Notes: generated from the letters alone by a model not told the origin. A stretch of 64,000 bases of DNA from Helichrysum umbraculigerum (GCA_949592205.1 CATIUR010000011.1:744001-808000), one strand, 5' to 3'. Shown: positions 11,168 to 23,596, numbered from the stretch's first letter. Translations and numbers: made by a program.

Positions 11168-14020
11168 TGTAGCACCCCCAAATTTACTGTTGGCGGAAGC
11201 ATACTTTGGGGTGCTACTAATCAAGTAATCACAGCACATAAGATAATAATGAACGACATCTACATGCGTCGTTTTGATAAGATACATTAAAATAATAATA
11301 GTACATAAGTTTTACAAAAGCATTGAGTTCACATGATTGATTTGAGATATTTTAACACATATCTAATTATACAAAATGTAGAAATGCAATGAAATCTCTT
11401 GATAACAGTGTTTGCATGTGACTCGAGCTAAGATCCTGAGTGGGCAGTCCTACTACTGCTGAACACCTGAGAATACATGTAAAACGGGTCAGCTAAAAGC
11501 TGGTGAGCTCACATGTTTAATTGATACAATTTAATGTATGTTACGCAAGATTTAGTAAATTGATTTGCAACCAAGCAAATAAATAATGTATATATTCACT
11601 GCCATGAGCACATAGTCTGAGCTTAACTGTGGTGTCAGGATCCGCATTCAAGGACCTGATCGAGGGTGCCTCCCTGAGAGTGCCTAATCTACACTCTTAT
11701 GAACAAATGCTAATGCGTCCGTTTGACCAGTTGGGGCTTCCAACCCGGACGAGGATTGTCAATCCTATATGGTACCATACACTAACATTCACGCTACAAA
11801 CCGTATTACCAAACTATGTTGTGGAGGGCTTTAAGTGATTAGATATACAAACTCATGCAGTACAAAGTAATGATTTGATACTTGCGTAGTATAAAAACAA
11901 ATTGAGCATGTATTCTCACCCCAAAATAGTTCAAACAAGTAAAAGTGGAGCTATGAGACTCACCTGAGTCTGTTGTGTGGCTGTGATGTGAGAGCTAGCG
12001 ATTAAAAGTAAGATTGTCGCCCAGATGAATATCCTTTAACGTCCTAAACAAAGAGAATATTAACATAAGTGTTTGACTACTCGTCAAATTGTGTTAACGA
12101 TTCGATTGTTTTGAAAGATTATTGATTTTCAAATATGTACGATTCGTTGGTGATGATGTTTTCAAAGATTTGTTTGTTGTGCGTCCAATTGTTGATCGTG
12201 TCGTATAAAATAGTTGTGCGGTTATTTGTTGTTCTTATATATATTTAAATAATTATATATGTACAGCTATTATAGTCGTTTCGAAAACACAATTGTCTTT
12301 GTCGAATATATATATATATATATATATAAGTTTGTCGTAGTCACGTATATATATATATATATATATATATAGTAAGAGGATCAAAAAAGAATGAAATATT
12401 TGGAGAGAAAAGAGAGAAGCAATTTAGACCAATCATTTCAAATTTTGATGAAAGGGTATATTGGGTAATAAAGTTTTATTTAATTAATAAATTATCATCT
12501 CTTAATTTAAATATTGATGGCGGTTATTATTTTCCTAAATTGTAGATGATCGGCCATTCAAAAGAGAAGATCACAGACAATCAAATTGCTTTCCATAATT
12601 TCATAAAAAATAGAAGAATCTGGGAGGGCGCATAATGTTTCTTCCCCGATTAAAATTAAAGCATAAACTGATGTTTCTAGGATTGCATAACATAATAATG
12701 TTTTCCTGGAGGATCTTTTTGTTTGGAGTGTTCACTTAATGAAAAAAAGTAGCAAGGCAATTTCTAATGATTATATTATATTATGGAGTAATTCATTAGT
12801 GACTATTGGCCATCCAGATAATTTTAAGACTTTATAACGATTCACTATCTATTTTATTATTTTAAATAAATTAGTGTTATTATTATTCTTATTATTATAT
12901 TTCTTTATTTGAATCATCATTGGCGATTACTTAATATGATCAATGTGATGATTCATAAAAAGAAAAGAAAAGGAAAACATGATTCAAATTACGTAATAAT
13001 GTTTCACAATTTTTTAACTATGATTCGATATATGTATGTTATTGATTCAATTATACTTTGTAATGATTCAACGTTGATTCTCATTTTTTTTTACTATGAT
13101 TCGATATATTTGTATGAACGTAATGATTCAACGTAATGATTCGGTAATAAATTGCCATTATTAGTTGATATTTTATTAATATGATCAAACAAATTAGTAA
13201 CTCTTTTTATTCATTTAGACGCCACGATGATTCATTTTGTTACAAGTGTGATTCAAATATATTTTGTCTCCTGTAAGACTTTCACGACACTGATTCAACA
13301 ATGATAGGTTGTTATGTGATTTAACAAATTTTTCTTATGTATGATTTAACATATTTAATTTCATTCAATACTCCCACTTGTGAGGATGATTCTTTATCAA
13401 TATGTTATAAAATAAAATAAAATAAAATAAAAAAGGAAAAGGAAACCAAAATAACAAAAAACATATTTTTTACGAAGGTACTTCCGTTCTTCAAGGGAAA
13501 AAAACGGTGGGTCACTTTCATATATTAATTGCACAGTTAATATAATAAATAAATGGATATAATAAAAGAAACCGTTTTACTTTTCCTTTTTTAAATCGGG
13601 TCAATGTACCGTATTACCCTTAAAAATTCATAATAAGTTACGAAATATTACAATTTTGCCATTAAAGATCTCATCCATTGATTTACATATCTGATGGTCA
13701 GAAACTCTTCTCTACTTTCTCCCCCATAAAATCCTTCTCCCTAGATCCCAATCCTATATATATATATATATATGAACATATATAAATCGTCGTCGTATGA
13801 GTATATATATACTTATATATGATAATAGTCATTGTCCATATATATATAAACATACAAATTATAAAGTTTGGACCCAACGTCTTTACTGCGATTTTTATAA
13901 CGTATTGTTTATCGATATATATATAAGTTAATCGTTTACTCGAACCGATTTATTAGTTGGGTTTTAAGCTTAATACGCAAAAACATACATAATTTAAGAA
14001 GGGTTATGAAAAATAGGATA

Positions 14021-14076
<56 letters not shown>

Positions 14077-15898
14077 ATCACAGGTCAAGGGACTCGAACC
14101 CTTGACCTTTCTGCTACTACTACTATGCTTTAACAAATAGGCTATGGCTCCTTTCTTTGCTATATAACTAAGTACATATATATATACATATAAAAGTTAG
14201 TTAAAAAGAATTGAAAAACAATTTAAACAAGTCACAGGGGATCGAACTTGTGACCTTTTGCAACAACCCACAAACCCTTACAAGTAGGCTACATGCCTAC
14301 TTTTGTTTAAATGGTACTAAGTATATATATATGTGTTATTAACTAACTAAAATTTTGTGTTTTGTCCCATCAAACACCCGATCTAGTTCTCTTATTTTTG
14401 ACAATATGCTTGTCGTGGTTCTTGACTCGAGCAGCAACTTCGAATAGCTCCATCTAAGTCTCGTTTATTTCTTATATATACTAGTCATTCGGCTCTGATC
14501 TTGTATAGCCAATCGGCTATATGCTCTCCCCCTTTGATGAGCTGTACGGCTCCCATCAATCTAAACGATCCTCCCTAAATGAGCCAATCGGCTCACTTAA
14601 TTCCTAGCCGATCAGTTCATCGTTATTACGGTGCGTATTCTGTTCTGTGTCCCAATTTTGTTCCGAAACAACACAAGATTTTTGCTATGTTTTCGAGTTA
14701 TAACTTTTACAATATCTTCATAAAATGTTTACACAAGTTTCTACCCATTAATTTCGCATTTTATTTCACACATATGTTCATTTTTTATTTTTTATTTTGG
14801 TTTGTACAGAGTGTTTGTACCAAGTTAAGGTTGTTGGTTCCAAATTTTATATAGGTATGTTTTTATCAAGTCATCATCATCAACAACTAACTTAGTCATC
14901 CTACGTTTTTAATTTGGTTTTCAAATCTTTCATCATCATTTTGTATTTACAAAATGTAATAACAATTATATATGTAGAAATTTGAAGAAAGAGTAAAAAT
15001 TCTCCTTACAATGGTTAAAAATGGTGAAGATGATGTTGAGATGATGATGATGACGTTTCTGGGTTGATGATTCTGTGAAGATGATTTACGGATGATACAA
15101 AGATGGTGATGTTTACTACGCTATTGTTGTTGTTAGTTGTGGCTTTGGGTTTGAAAGTGATGAAGACGATTATGGAGATGTTGGAGATGAAGCTCCTGCT
15201 GCTTCTTCTTGCTTCTGATACAGTCGACACCCACACAAAGAACCAATATTGATGAAATGTATTATTGAAGTTTGGTGGGAGTTTGTACTAGGTATGGAAG
15301 TATATATAATAAAGGGGTTCAAATTTTTCAAAGGAAAAAGGTATGGGGTTGTACAACTTGTCGACTGATATTTTGTATGAGTTGTTTGATTGGGTTTTTA
15401 ACCCGTTAATTTCGTGTACGAGTTCAATTGTGTGCCAATTTACATTCAAATTTCGTAATTATATTTTCAGGTAATTATCCAAATACTTTATTATGAATGG
15501 GAAAAATAATACTTTTATTATTTTTGACCTTTGGGTACGTTTTGTATTTGTTTTGGTTCGCGCAGGACACGTTTTAAATAAAACGTATATTGATTTTCGT
15601 TTCTAACTGATCATATAATATTTTCAAATAAAAATATTTAAAAATATTTTCGAGTTCATTTCTGAACTTTTGTCACCAACGATTGTATTTGTTTTGTCGG
15701 ATTCACTCCGATATTGTTTCGTTTTGTTTAATTTATAATTATAAATAATTATAAATTTTCGGATTACTTTTTGTCCAAAAATTTTGGGTTCGCTAGATTT
15801 ATCTCACATAAGGGGTTTAGTCTAAATTCGTAGGGAATTATCGTAATTAACACGTGAAATTAAGTATAAATATATACCTAATTTGGAGGAGTGTCACA
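11168..15898 (-). repeat. 5' LTR of the gypsy element, enlarged by an insertion (4731 bp)
   Basis: It matches the 3' LTR along its length except for an extra 1384 bp (12371-13754) inserted in a (TA)n run, and for changed TA-run lengths. The sequence TGTGACACTCC to GGGGGTGCTACA is otherwise conserved. The donor-like GTAAGG lies at 15009. Confidence 0.95.
12371..13754. mobile_element. Insertion in a (TA)n run of the 5' LTR, family unresolved
   Basis: The 3' LTR gives the empty site: TATATA runs straight on to TATATGAACATA there. The ends are loosely inverted: AGTAAGAGGATC on the left and, reverse-complemented on the right, AGGATTGGGATC, both against TA repeats. The inside is AT-rich and holds many copies of TGATTCA (about 12900-13330). 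There is no protein-coding frame of note. TA-rich flanks hide any target duplication, so the superfamily is not assigned. Confidence 0.75.
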
Positions 15899-17142
15899 TC
15901 ATACAACAAGATACGTCATCCGATTCGAACGAGGAGACCGAAGTTACAACACATGTTCCACGCCGGAGACGTTATTTTCAAAGAGATCGTTATGGCGCCG
16001 GCGAACGTTTATATCAAGACTACTTTGACGAGGACCCGACATTCCCGCTTGATTTCTTTCGTCGTCGCTTTCGGATGAGTCGGCCATTGTTTCTACATTT
16101 ATGCCAAGGTATCTTATCGTACTCTCACCTTCCGATACCCCCTTACTTTTCCTTTTTCCATCAAGGTCAAGACGCTACCGGAAGGCCCGGATTTAATGTT
16201 TTCCAAAAAGTCACGTCGGCCTTACGGCAAATGGCATACGGTTGTGCCGCCGACGCATTCGATGAGTACTTACATATGGGTCAACAAACATCATACGATT
16301 GTTTGGACAATTTTTGTAAATGTATTTTTCATTTGTATTCACGTGAATATTTAAGAAAACCAACACTCCATGATATGCAACGATTGCATCAACGTCATGC
16401 GGAACTACACGGTTTTCCGGGTATGCTTGGAAGTATTGATTGTATGCACTGGGCTTGGAGAAATTGCCCAATCGCATGGCAAGGTCAATACACTCGGGGT
16501 GATCACGGCTATCCAACAATCATGCTTGTAGCCGTTGCCTCCTATGATTTGTGGATTTGGCACACTTTCTTTGGTCCTGCCGGATCGAACAACGACGTCA
16601 ACGTTTTCAATGAATCTGATTTATTCCAAGACTTACTACAAGATCGAGCTCCTCAAGTCAACTTCACTATTGCCGGTCAACAATTCAACAAAGGGTATTA
16701 TCTCGGCGATGGAATATATCCGGAATGGTCGACGATTGTGAAGTCGTTCAAGTATCCGTTGACAGAAGCCGAGTCAAGGTTCAAGAGGTACCAAGAATCG
16801 GCAAGGAAAGATGTGGAACGGGCATTCGGGGTACTTCAAGGCCGTTGGCAAATCTTGAAAAACCCCGCTAGACCATATAGCGTCAACAAAATACGGCGAA
16901 TCATGTATTGTTGTGTAGTTTTACACAACATGATAATCGAAGACAATGGACGCAATATGTGTACACACGAGGAAGAGTATTGGACAAACCCGGAAAATCT
17001 ACCTCAATTAACGTGGGAAGAAAGGGTAGCGGTGCAACTACGTATGGATAAAGAATTTTGTGAACGTGTCGTGCATCATCGTCTTCGCGATGCCCTCATC
17101 GAACACATTTCGAGCCTCCCACCAAATTTCCGAGGGCGTTAG
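15899..17142 (+). pseudogene. Harbinger transposase gene, 3' part
   Basis: This continues the frame opened at 2315 and runs about 413 codons to a TAG at 17140-17142. It is a DDE_Tnp_4/HARBI1-type transposase, the nuclease that cuts and joins element ends. The catalytic triad is visible: Asp at 16438 (in GSIDCMHW), Asp at 16594 (in GSNNDVNV) and Glu at 16816 (in VERAFGVL). No internal stops or frameshifts are present, so the gene was probably intact until the gypsy insertion. An in-frame ATG at 15883 lies in the LTR end and could only start translation artificially. A transcript from the LTR is possible but would lack the true N-terminus. Confidence 0.9.
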
Positions 17143-17544
17143 CTAATTTTAATTTCTTATTAATAAATGTATTTTTTTTTAGGATTTGTAATATTTTTAA
17201 TTTCTTTTTAATTAATGTAATTTTTTTTTTTTAGGATTTGTAATATTTTATTTTGAATTAATGTAATGTTTTTAGTTTTAATTTAAATGTGTTATTTAAG
17301 TTTTGTATTAAATAAATAGATTAAATAGTGTGTGGGGCCCTGAAAATAAGGGAAGTGATGTTGCTGTTGGCAGTGGAGTGTCAGTTTGTGTCAGTTTGGG
17401 GAAAAGCTGACGTGACGCTGAGCTGGCAGGCAACTGACGCGTCAGTTCGCGTCACCATTGGAAGGAGTCTTATCGATCAACGACTTTAAGTTGTAATTCA
17501 TTCTCTTATAGCTAAAAGGGGAATGGACCTTTTCAAGTGGTCTT

Positions 17545-19600
17545 TATATAATTATTAATTAATGGTAATCTTGTTTTTATACTGTAGTCGTCTCACTCAT
17601 TTTGTAATTATTACAGTTATAGAATCGCCATCACCAGCTCGTCGCATACGTAATTAGATGCTTAACATTTGTAAAGTCAATAGACAACAATTTGTCATAC
17701 CACAATTTGTCACCCTTGACTTTTTAATAAATCTATGTTAGGTCAGTCTCGATAATTAATTTGATATGCTATCGATCATTGAAACTGTCATCTACTCTCG
17801 TAGTTCGTATATCAATAGTTAACACTTAAGATACTGAACACACAGCTACGATTTAATGTCATAGAGAAGCGGGAAATGAATGTACGAAAACGTATACAGC
17901 TACGATTTAATGTTAAAGAGAAGGGGGGAAATGAATGTACGTAAACGTATACTCCCCCGTTGCAATTTTTATTGTTCACAGAAGGATAATGAGCATGTTA
18001 AGAAAACGTCAACATTCCACTAAGGGTTAATTGTTTCGTTATGTATTTAACTTTACCTCTTTTACTATTGTATGCAACCAACTTTCAAACGTTCGTATCG
18101 AACTTTTCAAAAATGTCTATTGTATGTATTGGATGACCTTTTTGCTGACGTGGCACCGGTCATGCTGACGTGGCGCTGATTTGTCATCCTATGTGGCGCT
18201 GACGTGGCGCTGATTTGTCAGCAAAAAGGTCACCCAATACATACAATTGACATTTTTGAAAAGTTCGATACATACAATAGAACGTTTGAAAGTTGGTTGC
18301 ATACAATAGTAAAAAAGGTAAAGTTAAATACATAACGAAACAATTAACCCTTCCACTAATTAGTACGGAGTATTTGGTAAGATGACAATTTTTCATTTAC
18401 TATTTTACAACTTTTTTGTCTAACATGTATATGTAAAGGGTATAAAAGTATTTTTAACATTATTTTAATTTATTTATGGAAGTAGTAAACTTATTTGGGA
18501 CATCAATAAGAGTAATTACGTAGACCTAATTTTCCGATGTTGAATTCTATTATCTCTCTTAATTTCATCCAATTAATTTTTCAAATCTATCAATCATATA
18601 TTTAGATCAATATTTAGTTCTATATATTTAGGTCTACCACTCATTTTTCATAAAGGAATAATGGACTATAAAATTAGGACGGGGAGAGTATATGAATATA
18701 GTTATGTACGAACCACAAATTAAAAGGGGCATTTGAATACGTATATCTACTTTTCTCTTCGCCTGAACCATGAAAATATGAAAATTATAACAGGGCCATT
18801 CGTACTCCAATCCGTATGAAGATAATTGTTTAGTACACTAAAATCGAGTGGGTCTACTTACATTCTCATGAAAGAAGTGGGGTTCTCTCGCATAAGGCTT
18901 CTCAAATTCATTTGCTGGGCCTGCTTACCTTTTCAAATACATCTTTATAATTGTTAATGGTAATCTTGTTTGATAGTCGTCTCTCTCATTTTGTAATCAT
19001 AAGTATTGGTAGCCTGTGAGTCAAATTGCACATAATAGTATCGCCATCACTATCTGTCGCATACGTAATTAGATGCTTAACATTTGTAAAGTCAATAGTC
19101 AACAATTTGTTACGAATATTACAAAGTTTGTCACCCTTGAATTTAAAAAAAAAATAAAATCTATGTTAGGTTAGTCTCGATGATTAATTTGATATGTAAT
19201 TGATCATTGAAATTATCGTCTACTCTCGTACTCCGTATATCATTAGTTAACACTTAACATGGTGAAAACACAGCTACGATTTTAAAAAAGCATCATCATT
19301 CCACTTAGTATTTGGTAAGATCACAATTTTTCCAGCTACTTTTGTGTCTTACATGCATGTATCAGGAGTATAAAAGAATTTTACAACATTATACTTATCA
19401 TATTTATAGAAGTGGATACTAAATTTGAGACATGAATAAAAAGAATACTAGACTATATAAATTTGAGACGGAAGGACATATGAATGTTATCGTACGAACC
19501 ACAAAGGGGTATCTAAATGGTACTCGTATATCTACTTTTTTCTTTGCCTAAGCCATGAAAATATGAAATCTATAACCCCTTTGGTGGGACAATGATCTAC
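17545..19600. repeat. Diverged tandem duplication of non-coding sequence
   Basis: Two stretches, about 17545-18800 and 18945-19600, align in the same order and orientation. Shared landmarks include CGCATACGTAATTAGATGC (near 17643 and 19057), GTCACCCTTGA, and ATGAAAATATGAAA near their ends. Identity is roughly 80 percent by eye. The first copy is longer mainly because it holds the MITE at 18024-18350. Both end in Stowaway-like remnants. No gene is visible in either copy. Confidence 0.7.
18024..18350. mobile_element. Foldback MITE with 9-bp target duplication (Mutator-like)
   Basis: The ends are perfect inverted repeats beginning GGGTTAATTGTTTCG, and the arms pair for about 140 bp each. A direct repeat TTCCACTAA flanks it (18015-18023 and 18351-18359), the 9-bp duplication typical of Mutator-like elements. 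The centre carries repeated GCTGACGTGGC words. The related downstream copy near 19298 has CATTCCACTTAGTATTTGG with no insert, giving an empty site. Confidence 0.85.
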
Positions 19601-19669
19601 GAAATTTATGCACACTAGTAGACAATTTATGCACAAAGGGGTATCTAAGTGTCGCGATTCCATTATAAC

Positions 19670-19993
19670 GGGATAATACACAAATAGGTCACTATACTTC
19701 ATGAATTTTTTTATCTGGATTACTAAATTTTAAAATGTTCAATTGGATCACTATACTTGTTGATTGATGTCATCCCGCCTATTTTGCTTAATTTCGGGTA
19801 AAAAAATAGTAACCCAATTGAACATTTTTAAGTTTAGTAAACGGTGTCATCTTAGTTATAGCAACTATGTCTAAAGTTTGGTAACATAATTGAACATTTT
19901 TACGAGTATAGTAACACGATTGAACATTTTTAAAGTTTAGTAACCCAGATGAACATTTTTGTAAAGTATAGTGACATATTTGTGTTTTATCCC
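19670..19993. mobile_element. Foldback MITE of about 324 bp
   Basis: The ends GGGATAATACACAAATAGG and (reverse-complemented) GGGATAAAACACAAATATG are inverted repeats, and similarity continues inward for over 80 bp. The flanks ATTATAAC and ATTATCAC match at 7 of 8 positions, suggesting an 8- or 9-bp duplication, so hAT or Mutator-like. No coding capacity. Confidence 0.75.
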
Positions 19994-20061
19994 ATTATCA
20001 CTAATCAGAAAAAACTTTAATGAGTAAAGATGAGATGTTATTAGTATATAATGACTTTTCT

Positions 20062-20668
20062 TGTAAGTCCCTAGTTCTTAGGATCGATAACTTCGTTATC
20101 TGTAGTATTAAGGTGCGGAATCCATCAATACGATGTTATCTTACTAACAACGAATAAGTTCGCGTTTATAGGATTAATAACTAATATGTTTTGCTTTAAT
20201 CTTTATACAATCAAAGCCTAGCCGTTAGTCGTTAGGTTTTTCTCTGGTAACTACTGAAATCGCAGGTCTGAGTTATGCAAAAGTATTAATGATTTTCTAA
20301 ACCGAAAATCATTTATATATTAAGTCTCGGTTCGGCTCGCATGGGCTTTGCGAGTCCAGTCCAACTCGCTTTGCAGCCCAAGCCCAACAAGACTCGGCTC
20401 GCCACAGACTCAATACCTTGTGATCCTTGCGAGTTCAGGTCTCACCTCGCGGCTCAACTCGCAACGACTTGAGAACTCGACTCGCAGCAAACGTATATTT
20501 ATTTCGTATTTAACATTCGTCTAACTTTAACACAATAATAATATATTTAACGAATATTACTAACAAAACAAATATTCATTTACAAATCTAAACCAATGTA
20601 CAAACATGATAATAATTACACCAGTCCTATTTCAAGCTAGATCTGTTGTCACAACCTATGTTCCAACA
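20062..20668 (-). repeat. 3' LTR of the SIRE-type element
   Basis: Element sense runs from TGTTGGAACATAGG at 20668 to CTAGGGACTTACA at 20062. It contains several ACTCGC/GCGAGT words (20335-20485). The partner LTR is 36625-37231. Confidence 0.93.
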
Positions 20669-20679
20669 GACTCCCCCTT
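20669..20679 (-). promoter_or_regulatory. Polypurine tract of the SIRE-type element
   Basis: In element sense AAGGGGGAGTC lies directly before the 3' LTR, the expected place and composition for the plus-strand primer. Confidence 0.85.
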
Positions 20680-20753
20680 GACAATAGCTCTAGCGTCTTT
20701 ATCTTCACGCTTGTCTTTGATTTTCAAGAGTAAATCTTACTACCTGCAAAAAT

Positions 20754-21772
20754 TTAAAGCTTGATGCATGTTTTAACCATCCTGTGATAATCTCGTGCTA
20801 AATCACCCCAAGCAATAGTAGATATGATCTTGTTCTTGTATAACATAATCAGATCTGCCTTTGACAAGTTCATCAGGTGTCTATGATCATAAACACGAAG
20901 AATCTCTTTTTCGCCATCGGGATACTCATCATCAGCTTCAATCATAAAGGCTTCTCCTGTTCCAGCATCTACCCCCCAATATTTTAACTTTCCCAAAATA
21001 TTCTGAGGCATAGTCTTCATAGGTATTTGCTTAATGCATTTAACCGCTGGATAAACGTTCTTCCTTCTTCTTCTTCCTGTCCTCTGACTGAGTTCGTTCA
21101 GCTTTATCGTTTTTCCTTTCCTTGGCTTAATCTTTGAAAACTTCATGGATAATCCCTCAGTCCTAATGATACGCTCAACATACTTAGCATAGTCATCATT
21201 ACTCGGATTGATCATATCTAATCTAGCCAATTCTCGAATCTCATATCGAGGCAACGAACTAAACACTGCAAGCTTCTTCTCAAAATATTGAACCCAATCA
21301 AACCTTGTGATTGCGAAGAGCTTCAGGTCAGAGTCATAATACCATCCAATAATGCCAGTTTTAAGTACACGCTTTCCAGTAATATCAACTTCTTTCAAAA
21401 TGCGTGGCTTCTTTTCCTTTTTCTTCTTAAGTATTTCTTGGATAAACATTGGATTACCAACCAAATGTTTGTATTTGTCCTCTATTTCTTCAACTTCAGT
21501 ATCTGAATCTTCAGAAGCATTCTCAAAAGCTTCTAAATCAATAACAGATTCTCCTTGTTCATTCACAAAAACAAATTCAGTCGTTGACGGATTCACAACA
21601 TGTTCATCTACATTTGCATCCAGATCAACACCTTCATCTATCACAGATTCAAATACCGCAGTCCAGTCTTCAGGAAGTTTGAACTCTCCTTCTTCAACAT
21701 CATAATCAATATCTTCATCTATCTCATCCAAAAGATCATCTTCTGAATATGATAGATCTAGCATTTCCATTC
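20754..21772 (-). CDS. SIRE accessory gene, exon 6 (338 codons after the junction)
   Basis: The last and longest intact piece of the accessory gene. The acceptor TTTTTCTCTAG ends at 21773. The exon starts with GA, which completes a Gly codon begun by the single base left at the end of exon 5, and it reads on to TAA at 20754-20756. The encoded part is acidic at its start (Asp/Glu-rich, roughly the first 110 residues), then has a Lys-rich stretch (KKKKEKKP), a basic RRRRK cluster, and a neutral C-terminus. I know similar sequences only as uncharacterised retroelement proteins. No domain or function is recognised. It is free of stops, unlike exons 1 and 2. Confidence 0.7.
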
Positions 21773-22422
21773 CTAGAGAAAAACATCAATAATTCAAATT
21801 CTTCATTGATTTCCCTGAACCAATCTAAGAATTTCTTTATTAATCCTTTTGTATCATTAAACCTAATAATATAAAAGCATTCTATATAACTCTTTAAATC
21901 TTTTATTGATTACCCTGAATCAAACTAAGATTTCGAAAGTCTTATCTCAATTACTTAGTAAATATTTAATTAAATTTAAACTCTAATGTCTTGTGAACAA
22001 TCACTAAACATTTATGTTTACTATTAATTAACTTATATAATTTCCAAGACTTAATTGAACTGTTATATTTTCCAAAAACTTAACTTTCAATAATATCTTT
22101 AAATTACATATCATTTACCTAGTTATCACATTTTTTAACTTGTCAGTTATACAAACTCTCAAGTCTAAAATGTCTAAGTTAAAATAAATTTTGACCGCTG
22201 ATATAAATCAGAACACGCCGCTCGACTACTCAATGAGTCGGAAGTCTTTCGATCACTAATTTATTTAACTTTTCAAAACCAAATAACTTAACTAATTTCT
22301 AATATATTTAACTTGTAATTACAATCTCAAGCCAAATATATTACCAACATATTAAGTTACAATTATTCAGTACAAATTAACACCAATAATTACTACACTA
22401 TGCTAATACTAAGCTATCTTAC

Positions 22423-23065
22423 CAGCTTCTGTATCAACCGGTACAGTCTTATCAGCACTTGTACCAGCTCCAGCACCACTTGCATCACCACCAGACTCCC
22501 CCTGAATTGTAGCCTGCTTACCAGTCGTTGAAGGACCAGTCTGCTCACCACCTTTTGGTGCATTGGGATCATCGTCTTTGTCTGAATCTCTCTTATTTTT
22601 CAGCTCATCTTCTTTGCAGGATTCCAAATATGCCAATATCTCCCCCTGAGTAGACTGTCCTGAATTCGCTGTCAAGACCAAACGCTCCAAGGAAGAAATC
22701 TTCAATCTTTGTTGATTGAGATCAGTAAGCAAAGTATCATGAGACTTCAGCAGTGTTGTATATGCTTGATTCTGATTGAGCATCTGCTGACCAAGAAGAA
22801 GATTATTCGCCACCAGCTCCGGAATCTGAGAAACAACCTTCTCTAAATCCTTTACTCTCGACTTTAAGGACGTAATCCTTTCAGCATCAGTCGTTGGAGT
22901 AATAGAGATCGTTGTAGGTCCAGGCGGTGTGAGAGACTCAATATGCCAATCGCGTGTCAGTGGTGTATGCGGTTGAGACAAGGCATGCGTAAGCAAGCCC
23001 GCCGCAAATCTAGTTCCTTTGGTCGTCGGAAAGTTAGCCGCACGAACTAGATCAGCAATCTCATG
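22423..23065 (-). CDS. SIRE accessory gene, exon 5
   Basis: It is bounded by acceptor TTTACAG (ending 23066) and donor GTAAGA (starting 22422). Length 643 bp, entering in phase 0 and leaving in phase 1, as exon 6 needs. It encodes about 214 residues: a predicted coiled coil with heptad-like Leu/Ile spacing (about residues 65-155), then a low-complexity Gly/Ser/Thr/Asp tail. There are no stops. Function unknown. Confidence 0.7.
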
Positions 23066-23170
23066 CTGTAAAGTTAAACACAATTAAAATCAGTAATTGT
23101 TACAGATTACTCTGTCTCAAACTCTAATTAATTGCATAACACTCGTAGTTATAAAACTTATATCTCGTAC

Positions 23171-23241
23171 CTGAAGTGGTAAAGATATCAGTTCAGAAAC
23201 CACCGGTGTATCCTTCTCTACATGTGGTGTATCTTGAGCAA
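23171..23241 (-). CDS. SIRE accessory gene, exon 4 (71 bp)
   Basis: A short exon between acceptor TATACAG (ending 23242) and donor GTACGAG (starting 23170). Its 71 bp carry it from phase 1 to phase 0, exactly joining exons 3 and 5 in frame. It encodes a Thr/Val/Pro-rich linker with no stops. Confidence 0.65.
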
Positions 23242-23322
23242 CTGTATACAAAATGAACTGTCTCAGTTTAACTCCTGATAAACAACAAGTTAAGATTATT
23301 TAACTTCATAATTAATTCCAAC

Positions 23323-23509
23323 CTTCTCTGATAGACAACGTCCTCGGACGTTTCATCAACGGAGTATCAGTCTCCTCAGGACCTTCCTCCAGAATACTCA
23401 TGCCCTTCCTCTTCTTTTCAGAAATAGACGGAGGAGGAGAAGGTGTATTCTCAGAATCATCATCTGAAGCCGTCTCACCATCACGACCTCCAGATGATCT
23501 AACAGAATT
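23323..23509 (-). CDS. SIRE accessory gene, exon 3
   Basis: The acceptor ATATTAG ends at 23510 and the donor GTTGGA starts at 23322. Its 187 bp take phase 0 to phase 1. It encodes a Ser/Asp/Glu/Pro-rich segment with a basic cluster, EKKRKG, which could be a nuclear localisation signal. No stops. Confidence 0.65.
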
Positions 23510-23596
23510 CTAATATTGAATATATTAAACATTTATGATTAGCGTAAAGCTCTATCATACAAGTTCTATATATTTAAGATTAATCAGATATAATAC

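Larger units (their letters stand above)
2390..15898 (-). mobile_element. Complete Ty3/gypsy Tekay-type chromovirus
   Basis: A full-length LTR retrotransposon on the minus strand: 5' LTR 11168-15898, primer-binding site 11153-11164, gag-pol 10226-5784, polypurine tract about 5750-5758, 3' LTR 2390-5749. The flanks GCATA (2385-2389) and TCATA (15899-15903) are a 5-bp target duplication with one difference. About 13 substitutions between the LTRs in some 3.2 kb of shared sequence, counted by eye, indicate a young insertion. Gag-Pol is uninterrupted, so this copy may be autonomous. It sits inside a Harbinger transposase gene. Confidence 0.95.
1785..17469 (+). mobile_element. PIF/Harbinger DNA transposon, split by a gypsy element
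   Basis: The element is bounded by the target duplication TTA (1782-1784 and 17470-17472), the usual PIF/Harbinger site. Its ends are imperfect inverted repeats: GACCGCTCCTTATGGCGTC on the left and, reverse-complemented on the right, GACTCCTTCCAATGGTGACG. Without the nested gypsy element (2390-15898) it would be about 2.2 kb. It carries one gene, a DDE transposase, with a TATA-like CACTATAAATTC near 2045. I see no second Myb/SANT-type reading frame, which autonomous Harbinger elements normally have, so this copy probably depended on a partner even before interruption. Confidence 0.85.

Noticed and set aside
12371..13754. Helitron
   Set aside because: The required 5' TC and 3' CTRR with a nearby terminal hairpin are not found on either strand at the boundaries.
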